NCBI GenBank assembly: GCA_964423865.1
Contig: CAYRGN010000005.1
Span: forward strand, 56,138 to 120,137
Source of the DNA: Leadbetterella sp964423865
GTDB lineage: Bacteria > Bacteroidota > Bacteroidia > Cytophagales > Spirosomataceae
Direction: 5' to 3'
Length of the DNA: 64,000 bases
The notes beneath the pieces are model-generated. The model was not told the DNA's origin. It searched no databases and was given only the letters and a program-made list of their open reading frames with translations. This document shows positions 60,139 to 64,000 of the stretch, piece by piece (the stretch's first letter is position 1; every line of letters starts with the position of its first letter). The position numbers were made by a program, and so were the translations under genes.

Positions 60139-61884
60139 ATGTTAAGAACTCATACCTGCGGACAGCTCCGACTGTCAGATGTTAATCAAACCGTCACGCT
60201 TTGTGGCTGGGTCCAGAAAATACGCGACAAGGGCGGCATGGTCTGGCTGGATCTGCGCGACCGCTACGGCATTACGCAACTCATTTTTGAAGAAGGAAAA
60301 ACTTCTCCGGAAGTGCTTTCCATCGTACGCGATTCAGGCCGGGAATATGTAATTTCCGCCACGGGAACCGTACAGGAAAGACTTTCGAAAAACGATAAAA
60401 TACCCACCGGCGAGGTTGAGATCAGCGTCACCCACCTGGAGGTGCTGAACCCCGCCAAGCTGCCGCCTTTCCTTATTGAAGACGAAACCGACGGGGGCGA
60501 TGAACTGAGAATGAAATTCCGTTACCTCGATCTGCGAAGAAATACGGTAAGACAAAACCTGGTTTTACGCCATAAGGTGGCTCAGCAGACCCGCCTGTAT
60601 CTCGACGGACAGGATTTTATAGAAGTAGAAACGCCGGTACTGATCAAATCTACCCCGGAAGGCGCGCGCGACTTCGTGGTTCCCAGCCGCATGAACCCGG
60701 GTGAATTTTATGCCCTGCCCCAGTCGCCCCAGACCTTCAAGCAGCTCCTGATGGTATCGGGCTTTGACCGTTACTACCAGATTGTGAAGTGTTTTCGCGA
60801 CGAAGACCTGAGGGCTGACCGCCAACCTGAGTTTACGCAGATAGACTGTGAGATGTCTTTTGTTCAGCAGGAAGACGTACTGCACATGTTCGAAGGGCTG
60901 ATCCGTCATCTCTTCAAAACCGTAAAAGGGATAGACCTGGCCGAAGTACCCCGCATGACCTGGGCCGACGCCATGAAATATTACGGTTCCGACAAACCCG
61001 ACACCCGTTTCGGCATGCGGTTTTCGGAGCTGAATGACCTGGTACAAAACAAGGGATTCCAGGTATTTGACGATGCCGAACTGGTAGTGGGCATCAATGC
61101 GGAGGGATGCGCCGATTACACCCGCAAGCAGATAGATGAGCTGACCGAATGGATAAAAAGACCCCAGATCGGGGCCAAAGGACTGGTGTACATCCGGGTG
61201 AATGCAGACGGCTCCCTGAAGTCGTCAGTAGATAAATTTTACTCGGAAGAAGACCTGCGAGCCATTGCAGATCGTTTTGAAGCAAAGGCCGGAGATCTGA
61301 TCCTGATCATTTCCGGCCCGAAAGACAAGGCCCGGAAGCAGCTGAACGAGCTTCGACTGGAAATGGGCGGCCGCCTCGGTCTGAGAAATCCAGACCATTT
61401 TGAAGTTTTGTGGGTACTCGACTTCCCGCTCCTGGAATACGGGGAAGAGGAACAGCGCTGGTTTGCCATGCACCACCCCTTTACGGCGCCGAAGCCGGAA
61501 GACCTGGCTTTGCTGGACACCGACCCCGGCAGCGTAAGGGCCAATGCGTATGACATGGTGATCAACGGCACCGAAGTAGGCGGGGGATCCGTGCGGATAT
61601 TCCGGAAAGACCTGCAAGGGAAAATGTTTGAAATTCTCGGATTTACGCCCGAAGAAGCCAAAAAGCAATTCGGTTTCCTGATGGAGGCCTTTGAATACGG
61701 CGCGCCTCCGCACGCGGGACTGGCCTTCGGGTTTGACCGCCTGTGTTCTATCTTCGGTGGCGCCGATTCTATCCGCGACTTCATTGCTTTCCCGAAAAAC
61801 AACAGCGGCCGCGATGTCATGATTGATTCTCCTTCTACATTGACAGAAGAACAACTGAAGGAACTAAGTATACAGGTGAGGTGA
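60139..61884 (+). CDS. aspS: Aspartyl-tRNA synthetase
   Basis: 581 residues. N-terminal OB fold (VTLCGWVQKIRDKGGMVWLDL), class IIb motif 2 (KCFRDEDLRADRQPEFTQID), a GAD-type insertion (about 290-400) and motif 3 (GLAFGFDRLCSIFGG). Full bacterial-type length. Presence of asnS in the same window suggests a discriminating enzyme (inference). Confidence 0.96.
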   Translation: MLRTHTCGQLRLSDVNQTVTLCGWVQKIRDKGGMVWLDLRDRYGITQLIFEEGKTSPEVLSIVRDSGREYVISATGTVQERLSKNDKIPTGEVEISVTHLEVLNPAKLPPFLIEDETDGGDELRMKFRYLDLRRNTVRQNLVLRHKVAQQTRLYLDGQDFIEVETPVLIKSTPEGARDFVVPSRMNPGEFYALPQSPQTFKQLLMVSGFDRYYQIVKCFRDEDLRADRQPEFTQIDCEMSFVQQEDVLHMFEGLIRHLFKTVKGIDLAEVPRMTWADAMKYYGSDKPDTRFGMRFSELNDLVQNKGFQVFDDAELVVGINAEGCADYTRKQIDELTEWIKRPQIGAKGLVYIRVNADGSLKSSVDKFYSEEDLRAIADRFEAKAGDLILIISGPKDKARKQLNELRLEMGGRLGLRNPDHFEVLWVLDFPLLEYGEEEQRWFAMHHPFTAPKPEDLALLDTDPGSVRANAYDMVINGTEVGGGSVRIFRKDLQGKMFEILGFTPEEAKKQFGFLMEAFEYGAPPHAGLAFGFDRLCSIFGGADSIRDFIAFPKNNSGRDVMIDSPSTLTEEQLKELSIQVR

Positions 61885-62087
61885 GATTTGAGCTGTGAGC
61901 TGAAAGGCGGACTGCTGTAAGCGGGGTAGAAAACCGCTGTCAGCCTAAAGCATCAGTGGTCAGAGCCGGAACGGCATGCGCGAGCTGGATAAAGAACTTG
62001 CGGAAGTGGATCTCCTGAATCCCGGCTATCAAACAGAAACGCCCCACCTTCCGGCAGGGCGTTTCTTTATCCTGAAATCTACAGATT
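61885..62087. other. Spacer between aspS and rpoC with terminator
   Basis: Holds GAGCTGTGAGCTG-type repeat words, ATCAGTGGTCAG (shared with 3072) and a hairpin GAAACGCCC/GGGCGTTTC (62036-62044/62057-62065) followed by TTTAT. The hairpin serves as terminator for aspS and probably rpoC. No gene supported. Confidence 0.6.
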
Positions 62088-64000
62088 TTAGTCTACGTAT
62101 TCGCGCTTTCTTGGTTCGGAAACGCGGGCGGCGTTGGCTGCCTGAATTTCTTCCTGAGAATTAACCTGGATGTTCTGGTATTTTCTGCGCCCGGTACCGG
62201 CAGGGATCAGGTGACCTACGATCACGTTTTCCTTGAGACCGGCCAGGTCATCACGCTTACCTTTCACGGCAGCTTCAGACAATACCTTGGTGGTTTCCTG
62301 GAACGAAGCCGCAGAGACGAACGACTCGGTACCCAACGACGCGGTGGTAATCCCCTGGAGAATCACCTGCGATACGGCAGGTTGTGCGTCACGCACGGTC
62401 ATTTGTTTCTTGTCTTCGCGTTTCAGCCTGCCGTTTTCGTCCTTGAACTCACGGGTAGAGATGATCTGACCGGGCTTGTAGCTTTCCGATGCTCCTGCAT
62501 CTACCACCACCCGCTTGTCAAATATCTTGTCGTTTTCTTCCCGGAACAGCCACTTGTCTACGGCCTGCATTTCGAGGAACAGGGTATCTCCGGCATCCAG
62601 TACGTCTACCTTCTGCATCATCTGGCGTACGATCACCTCAATGTGCTTGTCAGAGATTTTCACCCCTTGCTGACGGTATACGGCCTGGGTTTCGTTCACC
62701 AGGTATTCCTGTACTGCGGTAGGTCCTTTAATCCGAAGAATATCGGCCGGTGTGATGGCACCGTCTGAAAGCGGTTCTCCCGCCCGGATAAAGTCGCCCT
62801 CCTGCACCAGGATCAGCTTAGACAGGGATACCATGTATTTCATTTTGGTACCGTCTTTCGCCTCCACGAAGATCTCGCGGTTACCCCGCTTGATGCTACC
62901 GTACGAAACCACACCGTCGATCTCCGAAACCACGGCCGGGTTCGACGGGTTCCGGGCTTCGAACAGCTCGGTTACCCTTGGAAGACCACCGGTGATATCG
63001 CGGTTCATGTTGATCGCTCTCGGGATCTTGGCCAGGATCTGTCCGGCTTTCACCGCCTGTCCGTTTTCCACCATCAGACGGGCACTTACAGGCAGGTTAT
63101 ACTCTTTGGTTTCATCGTCCAGCGACTTAATGATCAGGGCCGGGTTTTTCGCGCGGTCTTTGGAGTCGGTAATTACCTTATCGCGGAAACCGGTTTGCTC
63201 ATCGGCTTCTTCGCGGTAGGTTATACCTTCTTCGATGGAGTCGTATTCCACTACCCCGTCAAATTCGGTCATGATTACCGCGTTAAACTGATCCCAGTTA
63301 CACAAAGGAGCTCCTTTTTCCACCGTTTCCCCGTCTTTAACCACAAGCGTGGAGCCATAAGGGATATTGTTGGCGATCAGCAACTGGTTAGTAGCCGGGT
63401 CAATGATCCGGATCTCACCACGACGACCGATCACGATGGTGCTTTGTTCTCCTTCCTTATTGGTAAACGGAACCGTTCTTACATCTTCAAAGCTGATCTT
63501 ACCGGCAAACTTGGCTTTCAGGTTGGCTTCTACGGATACGTTCATGGCGGTACCCCCGGTGTGGAACGTACGCAGGGTCAGCTGAGTACCCGGCTCACCA
63601 ATAGATTGTGACGCGATTACCCCCACGGCCTCTCCTACATCTACCATCCGGCCTGAGGCCAGGTTACGTCCGTAACACTTGGTACAAACGCCTACTTTGG
63701 TTTCGCAGGTAAGCGCTGAACGGATCTCAATGGTCTCGATAGAGGTGTTGTCCACTCTCTCTGCAATTTCCTCGGTGATTTCTTCCCCGGCGGCCAGAAT
63801 GAGTTCTTTGGTCAGCGGATCAATAATATCATGTACGGAAGTTCTACCCAGAATACGCTCCGAAAGCGGCTCGATGATGTCATCGTTTTCTTTCAGGGCG
63901 GAAACGTTGATACCTCTCAGGGTGCCGCAGTCTTCTTCGTTTACTACCACGTCCTGGGCCACATCGTGAAGACGACGGGTCAGGTAACCGGCATCGGCCG
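62088..64000 (-). CDS. rpoC: RNA polymerase subunit beta' (5' part beyond window)
   Basis: The frame runs off the window; at 64000-63960 it reads ADAGYLTRRLHDVAQD, the trigger-loop region. Downstream: zinc site CETKVGVCTKCYGRN, IASQSIGEPGTQLTLRTFHTGG, long beta' insertion with repeated hybrid motifs, AVSQVILQGITTASLGTESFVSAASFQETT and a C-terminal VIVGHLIPAGTGRRKYQN. About 637 C-terminal residues are present. Core RNA polymerase. Confidence 0.97.
   Translation of the reverse strand, partial: ADAGYLTRRLHDVAQDVVVNEEDCGTLRGINVSALKENDDIIEPLSERILGRTSVHDIIDPLTKELILAAGEEITEEIAERVDNTSIETIEIRSALTCETKVGVCTKCYGRNLASGRMVDVGEAVGVIASQSIGEPGTQLTLRTFHTGGTAMNVSVEANLKAKFAGKISFEDVRTVPFTNKEGEQSTIVIGRRGEIRIIDPATNQLLIANNIPYGSTLVVKDGETVEKGAPLCNWDQFNAVIMTEFDGVVEYDSIEEGITYREEADEQTGFRDKVITDSKDRAKNPALIIKSLDDETKEYNLPVSARLMVENGQAVKAGQILAKIPRAINMNRDITGGLPRVTELFEARNPSNPAVVSEIDGVVSYGSIKRGNREIFVEAKDGTKMKYMVSLSKLILVQEGDFIRAGEPLSDGAITPADILRIKGPTAVQEYLVNETQAVYRQQGVKISDKHIEVIVRQMMQKVDVLDAGDTLFLEMQAVDKWLFREENDKIFDKRVVVDAGASESYKPGQIISTREFKDENGRLKREDKKQMTVRDAQPAVSQVILQGITTASLGTESFVSAASFQETTKVLSEAAVKGKRDDLAGLKENVIVGHLIPAGTGRRKYQNIQVNSQEEIQAANAARVSEPRKREYVD

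Noticed and set aside
61976..62164. 62-codon plus-strand frame between aspS and rpoC
   Set aside because: It crosses the terminator hairpin and the antisense 3' end of rpoC.

Overview
The window is about 64 kb of a Bacteroidota chromosome, probably a Cytophagales- or Chitinophagales-like organism (inference). The evidence is the HmuY/TonB receptor pair, two tandem Skp/OmpH genes next to bamA and uppS, TAnnTTTG-type promoter elements, the scarcity of Shine-Dalgarno sites, and a phage-borne histone H1-like gene of the Bacteroidota type. Host genes use balanced, moderately GC-rich codons. Several inserted segments are visibly AT-richer.

Left host part (1-10541): the 3'-truncated gene of an AAA+ ATPase with DUF4143 (minus strand); htpG; an iron/heme operon (HmuY-like lipoprotein, TonB-dependent receptor, small exported protein) with a perfect 7-1-7 inverted repeat just before the first start codon; an AT-rich two-gene islet with a Panacea-domain protein and a small membrane protein, a probable toxin-antitoxin pair; and the first nine tenths of a tricorn-like S41 peptidase gene.

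Prophage (10542-47822, 37.3 kb): a complete-looking Mu-like transposable phage sits inside the S41 peptidase gene, one codon after the predicted nucleophilic serine. It is flanked by a GATG duplication and carries repeated transposase-site-like sequences at both ends. The leftward early region holds a Ner-like HTH protein, an AntA-type antirepressor, a coiled-coil protein, MuA, MuB, a GemA-like protein, small genes and a histone H1-like gene. It then runs into a diversity-generating retroelement (DGR): two paralogous target genes, a template repeat and a reverse transcriptase, followed by two unknown genes. A repressor-like gene and two possible cargo membrane genes lie to the right of the early promoter. 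Late genes are split into two divergent blocks around 30.4 kb. The leftward block has the terminase, portal, MuF-like head protein with a C-terminal nuclease-like domain, gpG, and tail-completion and lysis-type genes. The rightward block has the protease/scaffold, capsid, sheath, tube, an SGNH-esterase protein with an internal duplication, lysis genes, a tail chaperone with a -1 frameshift, tape measure, baseplate, fibre and a D12-type adenine methylase.

The DGR is the central discovery. The template and two variable repeats differ at 10 and 11 positions, and every difference lies at a T of the template on the + strand, i.e. an A on the coding strand. This is the signature of adenine-directed mutagenic retrohoming. 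The targets are small early-region proteins without signal peptides, not the tail fibre.

Right host part (47823-64000): the S41 C-terminal remnant, beta-carbonic anhydrase, a two-component system, asnS, nuoH, a conserved unknown gene, proB, two Skp/OmpH genes, bamA, uppS, aspS and the 3' part of rpoC. No rRNA, tRNA or CRISPR array was seen.
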